Assembly: GCA_035582835.1 (NCBI GenBank) | Contig: JAYKAV010000778.1 | Coordinates: forward strand, 2,705,860-2,769,859 | DNA length: 64,000 nt | Source: Phoebastria nigripes | Lineage: Eukaryota; Chordata; Aves; Procellariiformes; Diomedeidae | Direction of reading: 5' to 3' | Translations under genes and position numbers: made by a program | Shown here: one piece after another, positions 26,109-39,092 of the stretch | Layout of the letters: every line of letters starts with the position of its first letter | Position numbering within the stretch: position 1 is the first letter of the stretch | The notes under the pieces: model-generated | Told to the model about the DNA's origin: nothing | Databases searched by the model: none | Seen by the model: only the letters and a program-made list of their open reading frames with translations

Positions 26109-28604
26109 CTTTTGCAAGTTCATATTTTCAGTATTCTCCTTTCATATCCCTTATTTATTCTTTCCAGTTCTCAAATACATGGAGATTGACTGTTTTATAG
26201 GAAAATATTGTCAGATCAGTATGAATTGTAAATAAGTCACAAGAAAACAACAAATGTTCTTCTACAGTATGAAACCTTTACTCCCCCAAAGGAGTCAAAG
26301 CGGAGTTCCGTATTTATTTAGATTTAGGTCTGCATTAATGAATATGATCCATATGATGAAGCGATAGCCTAATGGCAATGCTGTGGCAACCACTAAAATT
26401 GCTGAAGTGTGAAGTTATCCAAAGCAGCTGGGTCAGTTTCTTTTGAACTTTCAGGTAGGACCTTGAAGTGGGAATTGCTTGCATTCATTTAGACAAGGAA
26501 GTGAAACCTTATTATTACTGGTCACAAATGCTTGTTCACTTATCCTGGAGCAAATGATCTCCTGTTGGCAATTAAGAGGTAATTAGCAGTTTCCTGACTA
26601 GAATAAACACATCCAGCCAGTAATTTTCCATTCTCAACCTCAGGGCAAGTGAACTATTGCCAGTTGCAGATGTTTAACGCTTTCCAACCTCAAAACAGTC
26701 TCAGCCCACAATTTCAGAAATGTTGCTTTAAGCATGGTAACTCAGGGAATGTGAAGTTTTACATAATACATTAATTTGCTAAAAGATAGCTTATATTTTC
26801 TGTAAGTTCTGATTTAATATCCTACAGCAGAGTCAGGCATAGAAAATGAACACTTTAACTTGTATTAAAGCAGTTTGTTACATATCTCCATATATTTACC
26901 ATGCAGACTAACCTTTTATTATCGTAATGTCCTGAATTATTTCAATTAAAAATAGGAAAATGTGGCAGTAACCTGATTTAGGAGAGAAATGTCATTAATC
27001 CATTTAACAGCTAATGTTAATTAGACACAGAATCAGAGGTCATGCACTGTACTGAATGACAGAGCAAAGATGTCAAAGTAGTCATGTGATTCAAATAGCA
27101 GAAATCAAAATCTATATTACCATGTTCAACATGTAAAATATGGCTACTGTGCATTTGATATTAGATGCTTACTTAGAAGTTCTCTTCATGCAGTAGACGC
27201 ACAGTTGCGTATCTGTGGGATCATTCCTAAGAACATTTCCCCTAGAAATCTGAGGTGGCTACTGAAGTGGTGTGCGATTTTGCTGGTGCTTATTGTTCCC
27301 ACCCTTTCCACTAGAGAGTATCAATAAAACGCCTAGGTGACCAAATGACATACAGTGCAAGCACCCATATAAAAAGGAATCTCAGTGGAAAAAGTTGTTA
27401 CAGTAATATTTTCTGGATAAGTTACACTTGCTCACACTGGACAGTAGAGAGTGAAGTTTTGAAGAAACATAAACTAGTTGAAAAAGGGAGTGGGGGGCTG
27501 TACAGTCTCAGTATACTCATCTTTCTACTGTTACTCCCATTGAAACCAATGGGATGTTTGTCTAAACAAGGAAATCAAGCCTACGTCTGATACTTGTGAA
27601 GATCTATCATGCAAGTAGTCTCCTCCAAGCGTTTCAGCATGTTTCTCCCAGAGAAGAGAACAGACTCTCCTTCTGAAAGAGCCACGTGCAGATCTGTGCC
27701 TACACCAGAGCTCTGCTAAAGCGCAAGCTGGTCAGTACCTCTGAACCTCTGCAATCTGCCTGAAACACGAAGGGATTGGGTTAACTGTAGGAGGTGAGTG
27801 AGTGTCCCTGTACTGCAGTGGTAAGCTATTCAAATAGAAATAACTGACAGTAGATTTTGGAAACTGGAATTTCAGATGTGTAATTCAGACAATAATATTT
27901 AATGAAAAGAGACCTATATACTTAAATGAAAGTGTGTAGGAAATGCAGAGGGCTAAACAGCTACTCTGAAGACACAAACACAATGGGAAAATTTTGAGTG
28001 ACAACAGATGCAGAATTTACTTTTAAACAATTTTTTACTTTTTGTAATCTTTTGACATAGATATTTATTCCCCCTTTCCCTCCCCCCATGTTTAGACAAA
28101 GCAGTAGAGTATATCAGGAGTACTTTTGATCCCAGGATAGTGGAATGAGTGTGAGAGAGGAACAAAACTCTATAGGCTCCTAAGAAATGTTAACGTACTG
28201 AGGCAGATATTAATATTTGAAAAAAAGGATAACATTTTTTTGGTATAAATTATAAATCAGAAATGACATTGTGACAGAGGAAACCAATTCTTATGTTTAA
28301 GACTCCTTCATTTTCTCCTGAGCAGTTCTGTTAAACTTAGCAAACTTTTCACAGCCCATTTATTTTATTGTTCTGTTAAGCTTATGGCATTTTTTTAAGC
28401 AGTGATTCAAACAGCCTTTTAAACTTCCCTAAATAGTGCATCAAGCACATTTCTTAAGATTACCAACCAGTCTCTGATATAGATTAGGTAGTTCTGAAAG
28501 TTTATTTGCAATTTCACCCTAAATCAGATTTTTAAAAGTTTTAGATGGAAAGCTTAAATAAAGCCTATATGGAATCAAGCATGAAGTTAATATGTACACT
28601 ATAT
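26109..28604. other. Non-genic stretch, candidate conserved noncoding DNA
   Basis: No gene recognised. The part from about 26560 to 27060 has high-complexity AT-rich sequence with several homeodomain-type cores (GGTAATTAGC, CATTAATTTG, CATTAATCC, GTTAATTAGAC) and no decayed-repeat signature, which is how many vertebrate enhancers look. This is inference from texture only. Confidence 0.35.
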
Positions 28605-28700
28605 GCTGTGGCATTGTGTACAGTTTTGGAAATGACCTTGTGAAACTATGCTTAGCAATGAAAATGATGAAATTTGAGCAAGGAAGGGATATTATGAGAA
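28605..28700 (+). mobile_element. Possible ancient CR1 scrap, sense
   Basis: The words GGCATTGTGTACAGTTTTGG and GCAATGAAAATGATGAAA, followed by ATTATGAG, occur in the order and roughly the spacing of the ORF2 segment that lies just upstream of the region kept at 39183-39527 in archosaur CR1. Divergence is high and the segment between the two words aligns poorly. The call rests on remembered consensus and could be chance. Confidence 0.35.
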
Positions 28701-31700
28701 ATAAAGACCAGGCTTTAAGGGTGGGGAATCCTCAACCTTTTTTTCTGATAAAAATAATGTAACAAAAAAGAAAGCAGTTACCTTGTTTCCCTAGAATAGC
28801 TGCTGATACTTAAAATCCCATATGCATGAATTGATTAATAGAATTACTTCAATATCTGAAGCAGAATTTGCCTTGCATTTCAGTGTTCCTGTGAAGAGCA
28901 CCAAACAGAAATACATGCATAACAACAATTAAAGATTTGCTGCCTACATACCTGTTATAAAAAAATCTCCCTAGAAACTTTCTTAGTACGGAGAAAAATG
29001 TTTATTCCACCTAAGCTAAGTCATGCGCCCTACATTTTAGGGAGTGAACACACAGCTAAGCAGGCCCTTGATCTGGAAGGCAGCCAGTAAAAGCATCTGT
29101 AGGACCTGTAGCATCAGTGTCTGTTTCCATTTCATAGAACCCGTAGCAAATAATGCTGGGAAAGACTTTTATTTCTTCTGCTCCAAAGCAAGAACACTGT
29201 ATGTAGCTCATTCCTGGCAGCTGTTTGAACAGGGAAAGGGTGAAATCTTGATAACTTCACACCTATCTGTTCCAGTGCCTTACCTTTTTTACTATTAGAA
29301 TTAAATTATTAATCTAAATGTTCTTGGCTAATTTTTTTAAGCCCATTGATTATTTTTCTCTCTCTTTATGATTATGAAGAATGTTTTAAACCTCTCCTCT
29401 CCCAACCAATCTTTTATGATTTCAAGTTTTTTATAACCTCTCAGACTTCTAATCTGTAGACTCAGGAGCCCCAAATCTTTTAGTCTTCATTTGGTCACCA
29501 AAAAAACAGGCACACTTTTGCCATGTTACTAGAAAAAACTGTTGTCCAACTCTTAAGAGATGTATTTTTGCTACAGTTTTCAGAACTTACCTGTAAGAAC
29601 AATTTAAGGAACTGGCAAGCAGACATCATTGCAAATTTAAGAAGGTTTCAGCAGTTAGCAGGTAGTCTGGTCAGAAATCACAACCAGTTCCATCTGTTCA
29701 TCTGCACATGGAGCCACCTGGTATGGAGCCATTGGTATGGTGCCATTCTTCCTTTGCTAGGTTGTATCTCCATTTAGCTGCTTTGGAGAAGTTCAGTGTG
29801 GATTTGAACTTTTAAACTTTTCCATTAGCAGCAGAATTGCATGGCAATCTTTAATTTAGGTAAGTCTTGAATGTCTAAGTTTTGACAACCTGTTGCCTGG
29901 TAGAACTAGCTACAGGAAGCTCAGAAAACAGGCTATCTAACAATCCTGCAGCACCACTCTCTCCTAGCCTGCTTATTAAGTCACGTTTGTTTTTATTGAA
30001 CGTGAACATTTTCTCATTCTAAAGCTTGCTTAGAGAAGGAGAGTTCCAAGATGTAAAATCTCAAAGGTTCTTTTCACAAAACCATTTGCTGCGTCTTCCA
30101 AATCATGTGTTTATTAAGAATTCCATCTCTAAATTAAACCAACTACATCTCAAATCCACTTCCAAAACACAGCAATTAATTAGAAATGGCTTGAGTACTG
30201 AGGTTTGTGTGAATTGCTATTGTCTTTTGCTTTTTCAGGAAGTTAATAATATCACATTTCTTATTATTCTGTGCTCTGATAGAATGTCGGATATCAGATC
30301 ATTTCCTCAGTAATGAACAAATATTAGTAGTTTGGCCTGACTTATCAGCTTCCTCTGAATTTATTTCATTTATCTTTATTTTAGCTTTTAAATAAATAAT
30401 GTGATTACCTACCACCTCTATTGCTATTAACAAATACAATACAAGCTATAAAATTACTGCTCAGTTCAACATTCTCTTGCAGGTATTTCTCATTATTTTC
30501 AGAACTTTGCCTGTAATAGACATGTTTTAAAAAGCAAACTAACTGCAACCACTTCTATTTGATGAACAGCCATACCAGATTTCCTCTAACCCTCTAACAG
30601 TTTGTGCTGCTTCAATAACACTAATGTACATGTACATATGTATTTCATCATGCATAGCTGCATGCATTAAGGTGAAAGAGAAGATGGTATGGATTATTTC
30701 TTACTGTGCCTACCAAGCCTCCTGCCATGATCTGTCTTCGAATTACCTTCACTCTGTCTTAATCTCCTATGGTCCTTGAAATAACTCAAACTCTGGTTTT
30801 GGTTTCAGTTTGGTTTGCCCAAATTCAAAAGCATGAAAAATGTGCTAAAGAGCCTATGTTTCTGTATACCAAAGAAGATGAATAGTAGGCACACAGGCAC
30901 TCACAAAGTAAAACCAGAACTTCATGCATTTAGTTGTAAGCGGTGCTTGCAAGAATTTAAAAAATAAATTAAAAAAAAAAAATCACTTTTAGGAAATTCT
31001 ATAACTCTGTTAGTAGTCCAAAATTGAAGTTGTTCTGGCAGCAACCAAGAAGTAACATTGAGGCATGAATGGGAAAAGTCATTGATATTTCAGACTTCTT
31101 GGAAATGTTATTATGATAGAGGAAGCTAGCAGCCAAGCCTATTAGAGTAAGTATCATACATTCAGTATTATTTGGAGCAAAATTTAAGTTATGCCTGTAA
31201 GAAAATTCTCCATAATCCAACTTCTGTTCTCACTAAGTCGTATTTCTTCTAATGGACTTAAGAAACATAAGCAAAGAAACATAAGCAAAGTATTATCCAC
31301 TGGAAATGTTCTTGCGTACAGAACCAGCTTTGTTCTCTCGGAGTCTTTCATTTCAATAACAGTTTCATGAACCAGCTACAACTGGAGACACTCTTTTATT
31401 CCTCGTGTTGCATTTGATGGACTGGAAGTTAGAAGTGGATAGGGGCACACAGTTTAACATCAAACATCAAAGCTTAAAACTGCTTGGATTGGAAATGTTG
31501 GGTTATTCTTCAACAGGAATATAACAGCGCACCACGTTTGTCCTCTCAGGTTCCAAATTTCTCAGAATTCAGTTTTTATGGGCAGGACCCATCTTTACAT
31601 TTTACATTTACAGAGATTAACAAACTGTGTGAAAGCACACACCCCTATTCTGAATGAAAGATACCAAAACTCCAGAGCACTGACAGTGGAGCTAAGGGAA

Positions 31701-34700
31701 GCCTCAGGCATTGTGCTGCCCCAGGGAAGCTACAGTGTATTTCCAGCCTAGCTTTGCTGGTTCTTTATTCCATTGCTTTACATTTTTATTTCTTTTTATA
31801 GATTGATGAATCCATCTGACAAAATACAAGCATCCTGTTATGACTCACTTTATGTATATTTTATTCTCATTGATTTTTACTTCCTCCTTCATCTTTCTCT
31901 TTTCAACGTACCTTCTTTTTAATCTCCTTATATCTGTTTTCCTTTCATGACACATTTCTCTTTCTTTCCTGACATCCATCACTTCTGGCTACTTTGTTTT
32001 AGTGCTGATTTTTTTTTTCTTCTGTCTTTTAGCATTCCTAGATATTGGCTTCCCCACGTTTATGACCCTTGGTCACAAATGCAGTCATTCAGTCTCTCTC
32101 GCTTATCACCAAAGTACTAACCATAAACACATACTCAAAATTCCAAAATATTTGCTAGGGGAGACTTTCTTTTGCAAGTCAGGCTTTCTCTTTCACCAGA
32201 CAAAGAATTCAGTCTGAGTGGGGCTTAGCTCTCACACTCAGGCACTCTTAGACTACACAGAGCTGCTTAAACCCTGAGCAATCTCAGCATTTTCCTCCTA
32301 CTACTGCTCCAGTGCCTTACAGTGTAAGTGTCAGCCTTCACCTGCTCTTTTCATTTCTTTTCTTGCTGTACTGTATATTGTAAATGGAAAGGAAGACATA
32401 GGGATAGAACAAGAAAAATATTTTGCTAATGTGCAAGATTTTATTATTCTAGAAATCTTTTTACATCCTGTGAAGCTGTCCGTAACAGGCATCTAGTGGA
32501 TTATTTATCTGTCTATCAGAGAGGGATTCGTAAATGTTCATAAACATTCATGAATTTTAAAAGTAGTGCTTTTGGGTTATATTTTCTGGATAAGAAATTC
32601 ACTGTTCTTAAGTGTCTCTAATTCACTCTTAAAGGTGGACATTAATCTTTGGGAAATTCCAATTTCCTCAATTATTCTTGCTTAAAAGCCTGATTCTACA
32701 GCCATTAAAAGTATGACACAATTTATAGTAGACCTTGGTGGCATTTTTTTAAATGGAAGCAACAATCTCCTGAATTTTCTTTCATTTTTCCCTGATGAAA
32801 AACCATCTGAATTCCTGCATGTGATTAAGAAATTTGTGCCTGCCTTCACAAATCCAAGCATATATGTATTTTTATTGAATAGGATACAATACATGTTGTT
32901 TGGCTGGATGGGAACTATCATGAGACGGTGGCAAATGGCATGAAAATGCTTCCAAAACCAACTGAGTTCCAGACACAATAAATCTATATTTCAGCCCTGA
33001 TTTGCAACTGGAATGTTCATATGTATTAAGCATTTGTTCAGATGTAAACATCTGTATGCCATTTTAGATATTTCCACTTGGCTCTGAAATTGAGAATAAC
33101 ATTTATGAGAAAATGATAGCAGGCAAAAGAATAAATTTGTGCATGTTTTCTAATATTTCCTCCCTGAAAACATGTCATGAGAGAAAGACAATACTAAAAT
33201 GAAATGTTGACGTATCCAATATTAGCAATTTATTCCCGATCTGCTTTCTGCTTTTCCATGTTATGCTATTTTTACTCTGCTTAGGTAAAAAAAGATGCTT
33301 CAAATGTATAAGTAAGNAAAATGACTACTCTGGGACAATCCAAGAAAATGCATCTGTACTCGTGCTTTTGTTCGGTCCACAAATAGGAAACATATTTTCA
33401 TCTAAGTAGATAATGCCTTTCAGCTAGCATTAAGCGGGAGTTCTCAGGAGTAGTAACAATATTCTATATATCATGAAATTGTGTAAAGAGCAAACCAAAA
33501 CAGATATGAAGAACATTACTAAGAATAAAGTTTTAAATGAAACTTCAAGCCCCTGGATTTTTATTTCAAAATTAAATGTTATGAATTTTTTCTTTGGATT
33601 TTCCTTTTAAATCAATACTGAAATCAACACATGATTTCTGAAAGCTTGTCACAAAAAGTTGTTTTGATGAAAACCACCTGCTCAGCTCAGCTTAAACAGT
33701 TAACCATTCCGCAGGAGGAAGAAATAAGGGTAAGGACAAGCAGCAAAAATGTCAAAAGTACGCTGGTTTGGATCTCATTTTTATGAATTCTAGCTTATCC
33801 AGTACAGAACAGGGATGATACCAAACTGTTAGGTTGACACAATTTGAGTTTTTCATATTCAATATTGAATATTATTTATAATACCCAAGGACACAGTCAG
33901 GCTTAAAATTAACAGGTTCTTGCTAGACTCAGAAAATATGCATCAGGGAAATAGAGATAATTAACATACGTTGAATATCCCAGGTTTCTTGTTGGGTGCT
34001 TTTTGTTAAGGACTTCTTTTCAAGTCCAATAAACAATTTTTATTGAAAAAATAAATAATTCTCTTTTATAAGTTTCAGCTGTGAGCTCCTGATTGGAGAA
34101 GCTGTTATATGAGGCTGTTAGCGATATGAAACAACTGGCCATAATAATTTTCTGCATCTGTTGGTAGAACTTTTCCTCATTAGACCTCCCATGTGAGACA
34201 TGTCTGTCTTTGTAGATTCCTGACAGCAGTGATGGCTGGTACTAAGTTCTCCTAACATCTTCTGGACTGTTTTATACTAGAAGGTAGCTATTATTATTTA
34301 ATGCTGCTGTGTTCCTTCCCATGATTTAATTGTTCCACACTTTCAAATCTTTGGAAGGCAGAGCTTGAGCTAAGACAAAAAAAAGATGTGTTTTGCTCTC
34401 TGTGCATTGCTTATGGAGAGAGAAAAATGAAACATGCCGAGTTCAAAAACTTTGTATGGGAACACTGAACTGTATTCGATACTGTAAAATGCACTGGAGA
34501 AAAAAAGTCATTNAATAAAACACTTTTTTATTTAGATACAGAGTTAGAGCTAGGACATAGGCTCAAGTTCATCATTAATATCAATCCATGTTAGTTGATA
34601 TCTTAAATATGTTTGCCAGAAAATTTTCCCATTGATCTGCCTCTAAAGACAACTCAACCTTGTCTGATGAGCTGGGATCTGATCTCAGTTACAGCTGAAT

Positions 34701-36284
34701 AAATCTGGTTAAGAGCTGTTGAAGTTGATGATACTACTCTGAATTGCATGGGAATACCAAAGTTTATTCTGCTAGTTCCAAAAAGCAAAATGACACATAT
34801 AGTTAGCCACTAATTCAGAGGCTGACTGAATAAATAATTTCATACTGATATCTAATGTTTTTTGGGTAGTTAGTAGTATCGTCCCACACAAGGCTATGTA
34901 TTCTGCTTTCCTGTTCAACTGATTAATCATACATAGGAAAGAAAACACTGATGATACAACTACTGATAAATAAGCCCATTAGGAGAGAATAAGAATGGAC
35001 ACAAATATCAGCCAAATCTCTCATTTGAAATTTAGTTCTTACTCGAATCAACTGATACTGTAGTCTCCTGGATTTTCAATGAAAATCTCCTACTTGAAAA
35101 AAGTATCTTTGGTAACTGAGAGCTTGGCTCTGTCTGTGTACGTTTCTATTCCAGTTCCAGGCAGCAAAGTATCTGAGCTTCTAACCTTTCTTTTGCTGTT
35201 AAAATGACACCTAATGCACTTAATTAATGAGAATTCTCTAAGGACTCTAGGTTCTTTTATCACTGCTAGAGAAGAATAATAATCTTATTTTGAGCTATTC
35301 CTATGACTTTTATTTTTTTAGTCTTAAAAGTTGATTAAATAATCTTGCACATACGTAATATGATACATGATATATTTCATTTTTTCCTCTTTAAGTAATG
35401 TGAGGTTGCTCAAATAAGTTGTCCCACTTAAGGTCAAAACAAGATAGCATAGCAAACTCTAGCATAACAAGTATACCTGGCTGCTTGCGAAGAGCAGATC
35501 TAGCTAACAGAGTTCTAACACAGTCTTAGTTCAGTGTATTTACAATAGCTATTTCTAAAGTCATTGTTTTCAGGCAAATTATGCCAGACTAACTCACAAT
35601 GAGTAGTGCTTCCTTCCAGAAATACAGCTAAATATTCCTGTATTCCTGAATATTCCTCACGCACATGATGACAAATGTGACCCGAGACTCTGATCCTCAA
35701 TAGACAATCTGAGCATACTAAATCACTGAAGTGAGTGGGGCTTCACAAGGACGCAGTGGTCACCTTTTAAGATTAGGGCTTTACTGAGTTGATGGCTTTA
35801 TGGCCACAAAAGGAATCCCTTTGTTCCATAAAATCCTTACAAGCAAAAATGAAAGCAGACTGCCCTAAATCAGCAGGGATTGACATGTGTTCAAAAGATT
35901 GAGAGTGTTATGGAGATATTTAATTTACTTTAATTTCTAATAATACTTTAATTTCTAAGTGTTGCTTACTGTGACTAAAGTCGCTAACTATGTTCAGAAG
36001 CAACGAGTAGCAATCTATTAATTGATAATACAGCAGTAATTGAAGAGAATGTATTACTGAGAACTAAAGATCGTCTGAAACAACACATTTTGTGACCAGA
36101 AGGTAACTACATTATATCTGCAGTGTAAATATTACTGCATGTGAGCATTTTATCATTACAGGAATGGTCATTCACTTGCACAAATCTTTGTCTTCCTTGT
36201 ACCTATGGATAATATTAATCTGAAGCCTGATGATGATAGCACTGAAAGAACCAAACTAACATCAGGGCATCAGCACCCTGAGAA
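28701..36284. other. Long AT-rich non-genic stretch
   Basis: About 7.6 kb without a recognised gene or transposon. It holds a 14-bp tandem duplication (31261-31290), A-rich runs near 30969 and T-rich runs near 32009. A 76-codon + frame at 32713-32943 contains a run resembling the NPxxY end of a GPCR helix, but nothing around it supports a receptor gene, so I do not call it. Confidence 0.5.
31261..31290. repeat. Two-copy 14-bp tandem duplication
   Basis: AGAAACATAAGCAA occurs twice head-to-tail, exactly, followed by AG. This is a recent local slippage or duplication event. Confidence 0.85.
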
Positions 36285-36470
36285 CTATGCACTCACTTGA
36301 GGAAGAGATATGCCTTGGGTCAAAGAATGGATGATTTAAATAGACAAAACAAATATCCAGGTGAGGCAGTGGCTTTCCTAGGTCGTACAGCAGGTCAGTG
36401 CAATTTGAGAACATAGGTGTCCTGACACAGACAGTCAAATTATGCACTCTACCAGTTCTACCTAGCTCAT
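36285..36470 (+). mobile_element. Old MIR/CORE-SINE-like copy A
   Basis: The + strand follows, in order, the central and 3' part of an ancient amniote tRNA-derived SINE: TGCCTTGGGTCAAAGAATG, TTTAAATAGACAAAACAAA, CCTAGGTCGTACAGCAGGTC, AGTGCAATTTGAGAACA, GGTGTCCTGACACAG and GCACTCTACCAG. These match my memory of the element's blocks (a 'spent units, then A-rich, then ACACAGCAGGTCAGTGGCAGAG' order). Several substitutions per block show great age. No A and B boxes of the tRNA head are visible, so the 5' end is missing. The family name is uncertain; MIR-like is the safest label. Confidence 0.65.
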
Positions 36471-37490
36471 CTTTATTAATTCGAGATTCAGTTATGTTAG
36501 ATCTCCAGCTGTTTTTCATACTTCTCCCAAATGCAGTTAAGTTGGAAAGTTGACCTTGTAATAGCTAATTATTTTTAGTTGGTACCTATGCGCTAGGAAG
36601 CATAAAGACATGCGGTATAATTCATGCATTTCTTCTTGCAATGTGCATTGTTTACTAGACTGAAGGAAAACTGACAAACTGTTTTATTTAGTATGAGCAT
36701 TATATGAGGGTATATATGCTATACTATGTATTTTTTTTGTGTGTGTAAAATGAGGGGGGGTAAAATAAAAGGTAATCAGACAGATTACTGTTGTTAGTGT
36801 GGGTATAGTGCGCTTTATCCCCTTACAATTTTTTCACTGACAGCCTACTGTTTCCCAAAAGGTTTGATTAGACTTTTAATTAACTTGAGCTGGAGGTGAT
36901 GTGACCTCTAATTAAGTTTAATTTTGTTTCTTCTGGCAGTATAATAATGAATGTACTCAAATGAGACTCACAGATCAACAAACATAAGCAAGTTAGCAAC
37001 TAATAATGAAGGTTGTCAATAGATGTGAAAAGGGTTTTAAAAAAAATAAGGTTTTAGTCTTAAAATTTTTGTGAGCAGAAATTACTGAGGCAAATTCCCA
37101 TCATGTATGTATGGCAGTACTCTGTCTAAATAACTGCAACTCCCCAATTAATATCAGCTAAGTAGCTGGCCTGCTAAATAATACAGTGATGTCTCATGAT
37201 GCAATTTCACTCATTTTGTATCCAAGTGCTGCCTGCCTATGTCCATTTATGCTCTTTTAATACTTAAACTGGGTATGAATTTTAAAAACATACATGAGAA
37301 ACTTCAATCTGCAAGGCACCGAATCATAGGCAGAAGAAGAAGAATGAGAAATCCTCTTCTATCGGAAGTTTTAAAACTGTTGTCACCGCAGGTACCTGCC
37401 AGCCAAGTGAAGCTGACTGCCTGCTTCACAGGCTATGAAAGTTGTACCGTTCACTAATGTATCTCTTTGTGTCAATTATTTTTATGATGG
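36471..37490. other. Non-genic interval between two SINE-like copies
   Basis: AT-rich, high-complexity DNA with no gene. It contains a short GT run and an oligo-G run near 36735-36760, and at 36894-36907 an inverted AGGTGA-n2-TGACCT motif with TAATTAA words on both sides. This could be a regulatory element; see the separate finding. Confidence 0.45.
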
Positions 37491-37735
37491 TTATTATTAT
37501 TTGCTGTATAATAGCACCTAGACATCACAGGTAATATGAAGTTCCCATGATTCTAAGCACTGTATAATGATTGTCAATTTGTACCCCAACAAGTTTAAGA
37601 TCTAGATGGATGTTACTTCTGAATGAGATGGAAGGAACAAAATAGTATTTTCACGGGTGATGAAGATTGAATTTTCCAGGACCACAAATGAAGCCTGCAG
37701 CAGTTCCAGGAAAAGAACTTTGAAATTTTACAGGA
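37491..37735 (+). mobile_element. Old MIR/CORE-SINE-like copy B
   Basis: A second, more complete but more decayed copy of what looks like the same SINE as copy A, in the same orientation. Order of matches: TTATTATTATTTGCTGTAT, TAGCACCTAGACATC, TTCTAAGCACTGTATAATG, TACCCCAACAAGTTTAAGAT and CTAGATGGA, then the 3' blocks CCAGGACCACAAATGAAGCC, GCAGCAGTTCCAGG and AAAAGAACTT. The block order follows the remembered family consensus (NGTGCTAGGCGCTGTACAAA-like centre, 'cccaaagagcttac'-like block, then a 'ggtcacacagcaagtc'-like tail). The identification is by recall, not by search. Confidence 0.6.
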
Positions 37736-39092
37736 AAGGATGAATTCTGAAGTATGAGATCATCCTTCCTTTTCTAATCTCTATTTAACAAGCCCCTAAG
37801 TTGTTTCAGGCAGGAAGAATGTTTTTTAAAAGCTTATATACAATTAAAAGATCGATATTTCACAGTTGATGCCAATGTTGCCACAATGACTTCCTTGATG
37901 AATGTTATTTTGAGTGTGATGTAGGAGGTGAGTGAAATTAAAGAAAAAATTGTTAAAAATGTGGGCATTTTGGAGATTCTTTCAAAACTTAATTATTTTT
38001 TTTCCCCTGAAGAATTTTCACTTGTACTGACTTGCATGGACAAATGGTTTCCCTGGGAAAAGTATTGCAAAGGATTGGTGTATTTTCAAAGTAAATTTGC
38101 TACCTGTGTGAAATTCTACAAAATGTTTGGTAGGAAAGGTTCAGAGATTTTTGTTTGTGTGNGGGGGTTTCATTTGGTTTTTTTTTTTCCCTCGAAATTA
38201 ATTTGGATAGTTGTCTTCAGTTAAACTCTTACAGGATTCTTTCAATTTTTTTATTACAAAGGATGAAAATTAAGTTACCCTTATAATACGAAACTTAGCT
38301 AAAACATATAGAAGGTAGAATTACATGTTAGAAGCACAATTTTATTCAGCTTATTTTGTCTTTTTTTTTTTTTTTTTTAATTTGTCTCTCCTGTTGTTAG
38401 GATTAACATCTGCCTACCTGGAGAATCAGCATCCTGAGTGCTACCTGTAGTTTCAGGTCTTTCGGAAGTCTACCCTTTAATTAGCACCCTAGAGAACTGT
38501 GAAACTATATTCTGCAGCTGTTGGGGTATGGAAATGGGACTGTGATTTGACTACAGTGTCAGTGTCTGTTCTACAGACTATTTCTGGGTACCTTTCAATA
38601 TTTTTGTTCTTGTGGCTGTTGCTATAACTTGCAACTGACTGCTTTTTCCTGAATGCCTTACTTAATGGAAATTTCCCAGGTGATGGAAAAGCTTAAGAGA
38701 ATCACTCAAGGGTGTCAGCAGTTGGTGGCAAGGAGCTGCTTCTTCCAGTCTTTTTTTTTTCCCCGCTTTGATTTACATGTTAATTAAAGTAGGGATGTTA
38801 GATGAGGGTCTGTCTGTGAGATCCAAATTAGTTCAATTAAATGTGGCTTCTTTTTCATCAAGCTAAGCAGATGTTACCATAGAGAAAGAAAAAGAATGGT
38901 ATGTTCGCTCCTGCAAATTGACTGCTACATTTGGGGTTTGAGTCTTCACACCTGCTGTCAGTGTGGCCACCTTGTAATGGCCCAGAGACTGATTGTTCAC
39001 AAACTGGGAACAACAGCATAGCCCAAGAGGGATTTCCATGGCACGAGTGATACTACAATAGAGGTATGGAGTAAGCAGGGTTAAAAAGACCT
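37736..39092. other. AT-rich non-genic stretch
   Basis: No gene seen. It includes an 18-T run (38361-38378) and further T-rich runs near 38750. A 98-codon + frame ending at 38224 crosses an ambiguous base and a G/T-rich run and looks like chance. The segment 38760-39050 is high-complexity and could hold conserved noncoding DNA. Confidence 0.5.
38361..38378. repeat. 18-bp poly(T) run
   Basis: Uninterrupted T homopolymer preceded by C. No identifiable retroposon body is attached. Confidence 0.8.

Noticed and set aside
32713..32943. 76-codon frame with an NPSIY run like the seventh helix of a GPCR
   Set aside because: No other helices or receptor motifs upstream in any frame; a five-residue resemblance is expected by chance over 64 kb.
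35927..35958. Repeated ACTTTAATTTCTAA (two copies, 18-bp period)
   Set aside because: Short AT-rich slippage duplication; nothing indicates function.
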